Shown here: positions 16,618 to 23,475 of the stretch, piece by piece
Layout: each line of letters starts with the position of its first letter
Numbering within the stretch: the first letter of the stretch is position 1
Assembly (NCBI GenBank): GCA_016285615.1
Contig: JAEERB010000008.1
Location: 1 to 35,566, forward strand
Source of the DNA: Bacteroidales bacterium
GTDB lineage: Bacteria; Bacteroidota; Bacteroidia; Bacteroidales; WCHB1-69
Reading direction: 5' to 3'
Length of the DNA: 35,566 bases
Program-made: the position numbers and the translations under genes
The notes under the pieces: model-generated
Databases searched by the model: none
What the model was told of the DNA's origin: nothing
Seen by the model: only the letters and a program-made list of their open reading frames with translations

Positions 16618-16788
16618 TTATTCCGGATGAATAGCATCATTCGGGCAAGAATCGGCGCATGAGCCGCATTCAGCGCAGAGATCAGGATTGATGGTGTAAG
16701 GAGTGCCTTCAGAAATAGCTTCTACAGGGCATTCACCAATGCAAGTTCCGCAAGAAACGCAGGATTCGGGATCAATTTTATAAGCCAT
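16618..16788 (-). CDS. 2[4Fe-4S] ferredoxin
   Basis: This 56-residue protein starts MAYKIDPESC. It has two complete cluster motifs, CVSCGTCIGECP (about 10-21) and CAECGSCADSCP (about 39-50). It is a bacterial (clostridial-type) low-potential electron carrier of the cytoplasm, of the kind used by pyruvate:ferredoxin oxidoreductase and hydrogenases in anaerobes. A frame start at 16824 would add 12 residues, but the -7 box TATCTTTG (16822-16829) overlaps it, so MAYK is the start. It is a single-gene unit with its own promoter and terminator. Confidence 0.95.
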   Translation of the reverse strand: MAYKIDPESCVSCGTCIGECPVEAISEGTPYTINPDLCAECGSCADSCPNDAIHPE

Positions 16789-16821
16789 AGCTACTAAATA
16801 TTTTGGTTGGTTAATATGCGG

Positions 16822-16829
16822 CAAAGATA
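16822..16829 (-). promoter_or_regulatory. -7 promoter box (TATCTTTG) of the ferredoxin gene
   Basis: Perfect TAnnTTTG on the minus strand. It overlaps the longest candidate start (16824) and so sets the start at 16788. Confidence 0.65.
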
Positions 16830-16898
16830 TAACTTTTTTTGGTGAATACCGCCATCTGACAAAATATTTTTTCGCCTTTGTTCAAAGAAGCTATTACA

Positions 16899-16931
16899 TT
16901 GTTCTTTTTGAATTAAAAAAGCGTATTTTTG
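16899..16931 (+). promoter_or_regulatory. promoter of the flippase-dut pair
   Basis: TTG at 16899-16901, 22 bases, then TATTTTTG at 16924-16931. Both elements of the Bacteroidota promoter are present. The predicted leader to the GTG at 16976 is about 38 bases. Confidence 0.65.
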
Positions 16932-16975
16932 CAACACCATTACAACCTTTTACCGACCATTAAACTTTTGATACT

Positions 16976-18472
16976 GTGGCTTCAATCAAAAAACTTGCCG
17001 GGCAGACAGCCATTTACGGCTTTAGCAGCATCATCGGCCGCTTTCTCAACTATCTGCTAGTACCTCTTTACACCTATAAAATCGCAGCCGCATCGGGCGG
17101 ATACGGCGTTGTAACCAATATTTATGCCTATACGGGACTTCTGTTGGTACTGCTCACCTTCGGCATGGAGACCACCTTCTTCCGCTTCGCCACCAAGGAG
17201 AACTCCGACCCGAACAAAGCTTTTTCTACGGCAGGCCTATCGGTGGGATTTGTTTCCCTCGTGTTCGTTGCACTCGTTCTTGCCTTCCTCAAGCCGATTG
17301 CAGGAATCATGGCCTACGACAGCCATCCCGAATACATTGCCATCATGGCCACAGTGGTAGGCCTTGACGCTTTCCAAGCCATCCTCTTCGCACGCCTCCG
17401 CTACGAACAAAAAGCCCTGAAATTCGCTTGTCTAAAGTTGCTCTTCATCTTCATGAATATCGGTCTCAACCTGTTCGTTTTCTTGGCAGCTCCAGCCTTG
17501 GCAGACCGTTATCCCGACTTAATGTCGTGGTATCATATTGAAAATCAAGTTCTCTACATCTTCCTCATTAACCTTATCTGCACCTCTATCGTTACTTTCG
17601 GCTTTATCCCCGAAATTCGCAAACTGCGCTACGGCATTGACTTTGCCATGTTGAAAGAGATGCTGAAATATACCTGGCCGCTGCTGCTTTTGGGACTGAC
17701 AGGCATCTTGAACCAAGTGGCCGACAAAATCTGTTTTCGCTATTTGGTGCCTGGTTCGGAAGGCGAAGTACAACTGGGCATCTACGGTGCCTGTGTCAAG
17801 ATTGCGATGATTATGGCAATGATTACGCAAGCATTCCGATACGCTTATGAGCCGTTTGTTTTCGGCAGCAACAAAGATCGCAACAGCGCCGAAATGCAGG
17901 CCAAAGTGATGAACTACTTCATCCTCTGCACTCTGTTTGCCTTCATGGCGGTGGTTGCCTACCTGCCGATACTGAAATATATCATCAAATCCGACTACTG
18001 GGAAGGATTGCGTGTGGTTCCTATCGTGATGATGGCCGAAATATTCATGGGCATCTATTTTAATCTTTCATTCTGGTACAAACTCACCGACCAGACGTGG
18101 TGGGGCGCCATCTTCTCGGCTATCGGCTGTATTGTGCTGTTAGCCATCAACATCATCTTTGTTCCTCAAGTTGGCTACATGGCCTGCGCTTGGGGCGGTT
18201 TCGCAGGCTATGGCGTCTGCATGATTCTCTCTTATTTGGTGGGACGGAAAAAGAATCCCATTCCCTACGACCTCAAGTCGGCGCTGTTCTATATCGTCAT
18301 TACCTTAATATTATATATGGCCATTGCCTACTTACCCGAATTCAACTTGATTATCACGCTGGTTCTGAATACAGTTATCTTGTTGCTCTTTGTGGCAGCC
18401 GTAGCGTGGAAAGAGAAAGAACTTGTCAGAGGCATCGCCACTACATTCAAACAGAAAATCCTCAAAAAGTAA
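16976..18472 (+). CDS. polysaccharide biosynthesis protein / lipid-linked oligosaccharide flippase (MOP superfamily)
   Basis: This 498-residue integral membrane protein has about 14 hydrophobic helices. It begins with the Wzx-type signature ASIKKLAGQTAIYGFSSIIGRFLNYLLVPLYT, and the start codon is GTG. Family members flip lipid-linked saccharide units across the cytoplasmic membrane. No glycosyltransferase cluster lies next to it, so this is a stand-alone copy of the type commonly found beside housekeeping genes in Bacteroidota. The dut gene starts 10 bases after its stop, so the two are probably one transcript. Confidence 0.85.
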   Translation: MASIKKLAGQTAIYGFSSIIGRFLNYLLVPLYTYKIAAASGGYGVVTNIYAYTGLLLVLLTFGMETTFFRFATKENSDPNKAFSTAGLSVGFVSLVFVALVLAFLKPIAGIMAYDSHPEYIAIMATVVGLDAFQAILFARLRYEQKALKFACLKLLFIFMNIGLNLFVFLAAPALADRYPDLMSWYHIENQVLYIFLINLICTSIVTFGFIPEIRKLRYGIDFAMLKEMLKYTWPLLLLGLTGILNQVADKICFRYLVPGSEGEVQLGIYGACVKIAMIMAMITQAFRYAYEPFVFGSNKDRNSAEMQAKVMNYFILCTLFAFMAVVAYLPILKYIIKSDYWEGLRVVPIVMMAEIFMGIYFNLSFWYKLTDQTWWGAIFSAIGCIVLLAINIIFVPQVGYMACAWGGFAGYGVCMILSYLVGRKKNPIPYDLKSALFYIVITLILYMAIAYLPEFNLIITLVLNTVILLLFVAAVAWKEKELVRGIATTFKQKILKK

Positions 18473-18481
18473 TACAAAACT

Positions 18482-18919
18482 ATGATTGTAAAAGTAGTCA
18501 ACAAGTCGGGCAACCAGCTACCGGCATACGAAACGAAGAATTCGGCGGGCATGGATTTGCGCGCCAACTTGCCCGAAGGCGGCATCACCCTCAATCCTAT
18601 GCAACGCGCCATGGTGCCCACAGGTCTGTTTATGGAGATTCCTGAAGGTTACGAAGGCCAAGTGCGCCCCCGCAGCGGATTGGCAGCCAAACATGGCATC
18701 ACCGTGCTGAACACGCCTGGCACCATCGACGCCGACTACCGCGGTGAGGTAAAGGTCATCCTCATCAACTTGTCGGATGTACCCTTCGCCATCAACCATG
18801 GCGACCGCATCGCACAAATAGTCTTTGCCCGTTGCGAGCAGGCACAGTTGACCGAGACCGACACCATCTCCGACACTGAGCGCGGCGCCGGCGGCTTTGG
18901 CCATAGTGGAGTGAAATAG
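18482..18919 (+). CDS. dut: dUTP diphosphatase
   Basis: This 145-residue trimeric dUTPase hydrolyses dUTP to dUMP and PPi, keeping uracil out of DNA and supplying dTMP synthesis. All five motifs are present in order: [32 protein letters not shown] and [10 protein letters not shown]. The length is normal. It is coupled to the flippase gene upstream by a 9-base gap. Confidence 0.97.
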   Translation: MIVKVVNKSGNQLPAYETKNSAGMDLRANLPEGGITLNPMQRAMVPTGLFMEIPEGYEGQVRPRSGLAAKHGITVLNTPGTIDADYRGEVKVILINLSDVPFAINHGDRIAQIVFARCEQAQLTETDTISDTERGAGGFGHSGVK

Positions 18920-19028
18920 AACTGCCTTTTTCAGCATCGACTCCCTTTTTCTTCCATTTTTCAGAGTCTGCTGTGTCAGATTTTGGAAGGCTAAAAAACA
19001 CGTTTGTCGAGCTATAGTTGATTTGACT

Positions 19029-19057
19029 TTGCTAACTTCACTTTTAGCCTTGCTAAC
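19029..19057 (+). promoter_or_regulatory. direct repeat TTGCTAAC x2, 21 bases apart (possible operator)
   Basis: Exact TTGCTAAC at 19029-19036 and 19050-19057, two helical turns apart. A third GCTAAC at 19126-19131 lies in the promoter itself. This fits a dimeric regulator binding on one face of the DNA, but no regulator is known. The rest of 18920-19028 shows nothing I can name. Confidence 0.3.
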
Positions 19058-19083
19058 AAGCGATATTCTTGTTAATATTTTTT
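19054..19083 (+). terminator. probable terminator of the flippase-dut transcript
   Basis: Stem TAACAAG/CTTGTTA with a seven-base loop, followed by ATATTTTTT. It lies 134 bases after the dut stop and just before the next promoter. Confidence 0.5.
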
Positions 19084-19104
19084 AAAAATTGGTGCTTTTT
19101 TTTC

Positions 19105-19135
19105 TTGCACACCTCTTTCCCATACGCTAACTTTG
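19105..19135 (+). promoter_or_regulatory. promoter of the structured RNA / RiPP region
   Basis: TTG at 19105-19107, 20 bases, then TAACTTTG at 19128-19135. This is the best-formed promoter in the window, with both elements at ideal spacing. The predicted start is about 19141, some 320 bases before the peptide gene. Confidence 0.65.
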
Positions 19136-19140
19136 TCATC

Positions 19141-19371
19141 AGCAAACCTGATTTCTGTCTATCAAAGGCAGATACAGACAAGTTTATTTTTAACACCTCA
19201 AACAGGATGGATTTAGTGTAGAGTCCTTGTCAAGAGTGTGCCGTTGACAGGGGCGTAGAAGAGGTGCACTGCGAGGACTCGTGTGGCGCCATGCGCCGCA
19301 CGAGAAACCTTGCCACAAGCACTACAGGCAACGGAAAAAACCGTTTTTATAGGATCCGTAATCCTTATAAA
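19141..19371 (+). ncRNA. structured RNA of unknown family: leader of the RiPP operon or stand-alone sRNA
   Basis: No open frame covers this stretch, but several stems fold by hand. One is UCUGUC/GGCAGA (near 19154-19172). Another is CCU-UGUCAA/UUGACA-GGG (about 19224-19252). A 12-pair GC-rich stem CUCGUGUGGCGC/GCGCCGCACGAG closes on loop CAU (about 19278-19304). UUGCC/GGCAA (about 19310-19331) and a small terminator-like hairpin at 19330-19348 follow. GAGUCCU and AGGACUC can also pair, and CACCUC (19194-19199) can pair at long range with GAGGUG (19261-19266), so alternative folds are possible. After the T-run, TTTATAGGAT/ATCCTTATAAA forms another hairpin (19346-19371). It is not recognisable as 6S, RNase P, tmRNA, SRP, TPP or cobalamin RNA. 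Confidence 0.55.
19330..19348 (+). terminator. small terminator-like hairpin inside the RNA region
   Basis: AACGG/CCGTT stem with an A6 loop, then TTT. The T-run is reused by the next hairpin (19346-19371), so the two structures compete. This could be a simple 3' end or a regulated terminator ahead of the peptide gene. Confidence 0.45.
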
Positions 19372-19458
19372 GCACTTTAAATCAGTAGACTATCCAATTT
19401 ATTATCGGCATGTCTCATAGTAAGAACAAAGAATGTGTTTAATATAAAATTTGCAATT

Positions 19459-19689
19459 ATGAAACATTTGAATATGACTTTGCTCAACTCGGAAGAGTTG
19501 GCCGAAATACAAGGTGGCGCAGGAAAACCCTACAGCTGCAACAAATCCGGGGACACCATTCTCTGCAATCGCATCGGAAAAATCAAAGCATGTCTGACCT
19601 TTGAAGTGGCCTGCATGCCCAAATTCTCCTCTTCCTGCAACGAAGGATCGTTCTCTATCACTGGTTGTTCCAGCGTCTCTTTCAGATAA
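19459..19689 (+). CDS. candidate RiPP precursor, Gly-Gly leader, six cysteines
   Basis: The 76-residue peptide starts at ATG 19459; an upstream in-frame GTG at 19435 is less likely. Residues 1-20 look like a leader (LNSEELAEIQGG) ending in the double-Gly site used by peptidase-containing exporters. The 56-residue core has six Cys at 27, 36, 45, 52, 60 and 70, so spacings are 9, 9, 7, 8 and 10. It has no signal peptide or membrane segment and ends SSVSFR. The radical SAM/SPASM gene next door is the obvious maturase. This resembles the 'GG-Bacteroidales' natural-product precursors described in TIGRFAMs (from memory), whose products are mostly uncharacterised. Thioether crosslinks on the regularly spaced Cys are expected (inference). 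It is not SCIFF: that clostridial peptide also has six Cys but a different conserved sequence. Confidence 0.8.
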   Translation: MKHLNMTLLNSEELAEIQGGAGKPYSCNKSGDTILCNRIGKIKACLTFEVACMPKFSSSCNEGSFSITGCSSVSFR

Positions 19690-19696
19690 TTAATCC

Positions 19697-19734
19697 AAGG
19701 TAATCTGTTCTTCAACGGGCAGATTACCTTTTCA
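19697..19734 (+). terminator. attenuator hairpin between precursor and maturase genes
   Basis: An 11-pair perfect stem, AAGGTAATCTG (19697-19707) with CAGATTACCTT (19720-19730), 12-base loop, then TT. The short T-run suggests partial termination, which would give more precursor than maturase transcript. Confidence 0.7.
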
Positions 19735-19744
19735 ACTTAACGTT

Positions 19745-21157
19745 ATGGCTAAACAAATGGAATTGCTGCCCGAGCATATCAAACTGTTCCCCTTAGATGA
19801 AGACTGCACCTTGTTCTATCATACAGAAACCATGCAGTTATATCCCATTGGAGACGCGGAAATTGTCCGTTTTTTGGAGATGCTGCACCATAAGGGCAAA
19901 GCTTGTACCGAAATCTGCTTCGGCAAGACTGCCTATAATAATTTTTACAAGCCTCTATGCGAATTGATTACATCTTCACCACAGATGTCATCGCTGGATA
20001 TTGGCATGGCCTCTACCCATGGAACACGCTTTGAAGAGGTGGTACTTCCCATCTCAGGGCACTGTACGCTAAGATGTCCCTACTGCTTTGCCCAAACCGA
20101 TGGCAAGTTCAACTTCAGGGATTTCGAAGCCGAGGATATCGAGAGAACTATTGATTTTGTCGTGGAGCACCGACACGCACAGGGCGACAAACAACCATTG
20201 TGGTTCATCTTTTTTGGTGGGGAGCCACTACTGCGCTTCGACCTCATTTGTCATACCATACAATATGTTAAAGAGAAATATCCCGACGAGAAAATTTACT
20301 ACTCCGTCACCACCAATGGCACCTTATTAAATGATGACATCATCCGATTGTTCAAGGAAAACAAATTTTCGGTTTTGGTCAGTTTGGACGGTCCCGACAA
20401 CGAGTTCAACCTTCGCAAAGACGAGCACGGCCGTTCCTCTTTCCATCGCGTCATGAAATTCGTGGAGGCCATGAAACGCAATGGCATCCGCACCGAACTG
20501 CGCGCCACCATGGTCAATACAAATCCTTACATTGTCGATACATTCGCTTTCTTCGAGCAGTTGCAGTTGCCTTTCTTTATCTCGTTTGCGTACGCCTCCG
20601 AGAACAAAGGCCACACTTACTCGCACTACGACAGCGAACTGCTTGTCCATATCAAGGAGCAGTTTGACCAGTTGGAGCACTACTATCGAGAGCGCATTCA
20701 GAATAGGCAAACCATTTTCAATCAGCGCTTTTACCAGTTTGGCAATGCACTTAGATTCAGACAGAACAAAAGAATCGCCTGTGGCGCTGCACGGACATAT
20801 TTCACGATGATGGCCGACGGCACCATCTTCTCGTGTGCGCACTTCATGAACAACACGAAGCACGCTATTGGTTGCGTTGGCAGCGGCACTAACGCACAAG
20901 CCGCACAATACAGAGCATTGGAGATTGAGACCATTTCAGAATGTCAAAAGTGCTGGGCCAAATACCTTTGCTTGGGACATTGTGTGGCACAAAAAATCAA
21001 CATAGGGAAACGCAACGACACAGCCTTGGGAGAGAACGAATGTGAACTCGAGCGGCTGCAAATAGCGTTTTACCTGAAATTGTTTTACTACGCTCAAACC
21101 CTTCAGCCATTTGCCTATTTCAAAAAGGAGCTGGCGAAGGAACACTCTTCCTGTTAA
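19745..21157 (+). CDS. radical SAM/SPASM peptide maturase
   Basis: The protein has 470 residues. Residues 1-95 form an N-terminal region that may bind the leader peptide (an RRE-like role is inference). The radical SAM cluster motif is C107-x3-C111-x2-C114 (GHCTLRCPYC). FFGGEP at 156-161 is the SAM-binding GGEP motif, and VTTNGTLL and VSLDGP follow. The C-terminal SPASM domain is textbook: C346-x12-G359-x4-C364, then C400-x2-C403-x5-C409-x3-C413 and C433, for two auxiliary [4Fe-4S] clusters. Such enzymes form thioether or C-C crosslinks in peptides. It lies 55 bases after the precursor gene, behind an attenuator. C470 is the last residue. No transporter, protease or second maturase follows; the next gene is deoC on the other strand. 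Confidence 0.92.
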   Translation: MAKQMELLPEHIKLFPLDEDCTLFYHTETMQLYPIGDAEIVRFLEMLHHKGKACTEICFGKTAYNNFYKPLCELITSSPQMSSLDIGMASTHGTRFEEVVLPISGHCTLRCPYCFAQTDGKFNFRDFEAEDIERTIDFVVEHRHAQGDKQPLWFIFFGGEPLLRFDLICHTIQYVKEKYPDEKIYYSVTTNGTLLNDDIIRLFKENKFSVLVSLDGPDNEFNLRKDEHGRSSFHRVMKFVEAMKRNGIRTELRATMVNTNPYIVDTFAFFEQLQLPFFISFAYASENKGHTYSHYDSELLVHIKEQFDQLEHYYRERIQNRQTIFNQRFYQFGNALRFRQNKRIACGAARTYFTMMADGTIFSCAHFMNNTKHAIGCVGSGTNAQAAQYRALEIETISECQKCWAKYLCLGHCVAQKINIGKRNDTALGENECELERLQIAFYLKLFYYAQTLQPFAYFKKELAKEHSSC

Positions 21158-21160
21158 ACC

Positions 21161-21198
21161 AACAACCCTTCAGCCAGCCATGGTTGAAGGGTTGTTTT
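21161..21198. terminator. terminator between the maturase gene and deoC
   Basis: A 12-pair stem AACAACCCTTCA/TGAAGGGTTGTT followed by TT on the plus strand, right after the maturase stop. It also lies after the deoC stop on the minus strand, with a weaker T-run (GTTGTTGGTTT). Confidence 0.8.
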
Positions 21199-21220
21199 CC
21201 ATTATTGTGCAAGGACAATA

Positions 21221-22051
21221 TTACTCAGCGATGCGTTCCGCCATCTTGTTGGCCAAGCGACTGGCACCAATGCGGAAATAGCGGTTGGTGAGCCACGGCT
21301 CGCCCAAAACATTCTCCAGAATCTTGAGAAAAGCGAGGGCCGTATCAGCATCAGCAATACCACCAGCGGGCTTCATACCCACCATCTTGCCAGTCTTATC
21401 GTAATGATCTTTCAGTGCATCCAACATCACCAAAAATGATTCGGGCGTGGCATTGATAGCGATTTTACCCGTCGAAGTCTTGATGAAATCGGCGCCGGCT
21501 GCAATAGCCAACTGTGAAGCATGATAGATGTTCTCTGGCGTTTTGAGTTCTCCCGTTTCCAGAATCACCTTGAGGTGTGCCGGAGCTGCCGCCTGCTTGA
21601 TGGCCACAATCTCGTCAAACACCTCATCATAGCGACCATCCAAGAACTTGCCGCGCGAAATGACCATGTCAATCTCATCGGCACCCTGCTCTACGGCATA
21701 GCGTACCTCTGCAGTCTTGATTTCGATAGGCGACTGTCCTGCAGGAAACGCACCAGCCACAGAAGCGACATGGATAGGCGTGCCTGCCAGACATTTTTTA
21801 GCCAACGCCACAAACGGCGGATAGACGCAAACCGCCGCCGTCGGGAAGGCAATGGCCTTGCGACACAACTCCTCTACCTTGGCTGGCGTGTCAGAGCCCT
21901 CCAACGTGGTCAAGTCGATGCAATTCAACAAAAAGCGACAAGCTTCGCTCTCTTTGGAGAAGTAGCGCAACGGCCGAGCCGTATATTGCGCTATGCGCTG
22001 TTTTATCTCTTCCTCACTATAAAGGTAAGGAGTTAATTGAAAATTAGCCAT
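21221..22051 (-). CDS. deoC: deoxyribose-phosphate aldolase
   Basis: This 276-residue TIM-barrel aldolase splits 2-deoxyribose 5-phosphate into glyceraldehyde 3-phosphate and acetaldehyde in nucleoside salvage. LLNCIDLTTL is near 41-50 and DEIDMVISRGKFL near 125-137. The Schiff-base Lys is K191 in DFIKTSTGK, and K227 sits in MKPAGGI. It starts 5 bases after the Xaa-Pro aminopeptidase stop, so it is the last gene of a three-gene minus-strand run. Confidence 0.96.
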   Translation of the reverse strand: MANFQLTPYLYSEEEIKQRIAQYTARPLRYFSKESEACRFLLNCIDLTTLEGSDTPAKVEELCRKAIAFPTAAVCVYPPFVALAKKCLAGTPIHVASVAGAFPAGQSPIEIKTAEVRYAVEQGADEIDMVISRGKFLDGRYDEVFDEIVAIKQAAAPAHLKVILETGELKTPENIYHASQLAIAAGADFIKTSTGKIAINATPESFLVMLDALKDHYDKTGKMVGMKPAGGIADADTALAFLKILENVLGEPWLTNRYFRIGASRLANKMAERIAE

Positions 22052-22056
22052 ATGGT

Positions 22057-23457
22057 TTATTTTGAAGGAATTATAGCTTTCAGTTCATCCACTGTCTTCG
22101 GAATGACAGGACCCAGGATCTCATGACCAGTAGCTGTAATCAGCACATCGTCTTCAATTCTGATACCGCCAAAATCCTTGTAAGTTTCCACTTTGTCGTA
22201 GCAGATGAAATCGGCCAATTTGTTTTCTTTCTTCCAAATATCAATCAGCTGCGGCACGAAATAGATACCCGGTTCAATGGTAACCACATAGCCAGGTTTC
22301 AGTTCGCGAGCCATTCGCAGGTAAGCCGTTCCAAACAAAGGACTTCTGCTAACTGTCTCATCATAGCCAACATAATCTTCACCAAGATCTTCCATATCGT
22401 GAACATCCAAACCCAGCTGGTGACCTAAACCGTGAGGCATAAACAGAGCGTGCGCACCTAATCTGACAGCCTCTTCCATATCGCCTTTCATCAGGCCGAG
22501 GGCTTTGAGTCCATTGGTGATGATGCGGCAGGCGTTGAAGTGCAAATCGCGGTTATAGACACCTGGACGAGCGGCTTCAATGCAATCCATATTAGCCTTT
22601 AACACAATCTCATAGATATCCTTCTGCTTCGGAGTGAAAGTGCCGCCAACGGGCATGGTTCGCGTATTGTCGGAGCAGTAGTTCATCAAGCCTTCCGCAC
22701 CGGCATCCATCAGCAGCATATTGCCTTTCTTCAAAAGCGCATCATGATTGTGATTGTGCATCGTCTCACCGTGCTGCGACAAGATGATGGGGAAAGAGAC
22801 ACCATTGCCGTATGAGAGCGAAATGCCCTCTGCCATACCGGCCAGTTCGCGCTCCGACACACCTTCCACACAGTGGCGCATGACGGTAGTGTGCATCTTG
22901 TAGCCAATTTCGCCTGCCAGACGCATTTGCTCCAACTCGCGTTCTTCCTTAGTGGTACGCAGTTTGACAATGGCCTTGATCAACTCAGGCGAAGCGGCCT
23001 TCTTCAGTTCGGGAATCGGAATACCTGTCATCACCGACAGCGTAATCTTATTATCATCACGGTAAGGTGGTGTGAAATGAACCTTGCGACCTTTGGCCAT
23101 CGCCTCACCGATATAGTCTGCCAACTTACCCATCGGCATCGTTTCTGCAACGGCACATTTGTCGGCCAAATCGCGCATGGTAGGCTGGTCGCCCATCCAG
23201 ATGATGTCGTCAATTTCGAGGTTGTCACCCACCAAAATCTCACGGTTCTCATCAAAGTCGATGATAGCGGCCAGATTGGCGGCCGTCAAGCCGAAGAAAT
23301 AGATGAAGTGGCTGTCCTGACGGTACTTGTACGTATTGGACGGATAATTCATCGGGGCTTCCTGATTGCCCAAGAAAACGGCGATACCGGAAGAAATCTG
23401 TTGTCTAAGGCCATCTCTACGTGCCTTATATACTGAGGGTTCAAACATTGGATTCAT
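22057..23457 (-). CDS. pepP: Xaa-Pro aminopeptidase (aminopeptidase P family)
   Basis: The 466-residue protein has an N-terminal AMP-N domain (FEPSVYKARRDGL...NYPSNTYKYRQDSHFIYFFGL) and a C-terminal creatinase/'pita-bread' metallopeptidase domain. The dimetal ligands are visible as LMDAGAE and YCSDNTRT (two Asp), HGLGHQLGLDVHD (His), TIEPGIYF (Glu) and GIRIEDD (Glu). It removes the first residue when Pro is second. It is cytoplasmic, with no signal peptide. The start is 18 bases after the acyl-CoA synthetase stop. Confidence 0.95.
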   Translation of the reverse strand: MNPMFEPSVYKARRDGLRQQISSGIAVFLGNQEAPMNYPSNTYKYRQDSHFIYFFGLTAANLAAIIDFDENREILVGDNLEIDDIIWMGDQPTMRDLADKCAVAETMPMGKLADYIGEAMAKGRKVHFTPPYRDDNKITLSVMTGIPIPELKKAASPELIKAIVKLRTTKEERELEQMRLAGEIGYKMHTTVMRHCVEGVSERELAGMAEGISLSYGNGVSFPIILSQHGETMHNHNHDALLKKGNMLLMDAGAEGLMNYCSDNTRTMPVGGTFTPKQKDIYEIVLKANMDCIEAARPGVYNRDLHFNACRIITNGLKALGLMKGDMEEAVRLGAHALFMPHGLGHQLGLDVHDMEDLGEDYVGYDETVSRSPLFGTAYLRMARELKPGYVVTIEPGIYFVPQLIDIWKKENKLADFICYDKVETYKDFGGIRIEDDVLITATGHEILGPVIPKTVDELKAIIPSK

Positions 23458-23475
23458 AATCTGACTCTTTAAAGG

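Noticed and set aside
19141..19348. 6S RNA, RNase P RNA, tmRNA or cobalamin riboswitch
   Set aside because: The ends do not pair with each other as in 6S, and the RNase P, tmRNA and B12-box core motifs are missing.
19443..19453. Separate promoter for the RiPP precursor (TA-AAA-TTTG)
   Set aside because: The spacer inside the -7 box is one base too long and the start would fall on the ATG itself; the upstream promoter at 19105-19135 is much better.
19459..19689. SCIFF peptide
   Set aside because: Six Cys in a similar length, but the conserved SCIFF sequence is absent and the leader is of the Gly-Gly type seen in Bacteroidota.
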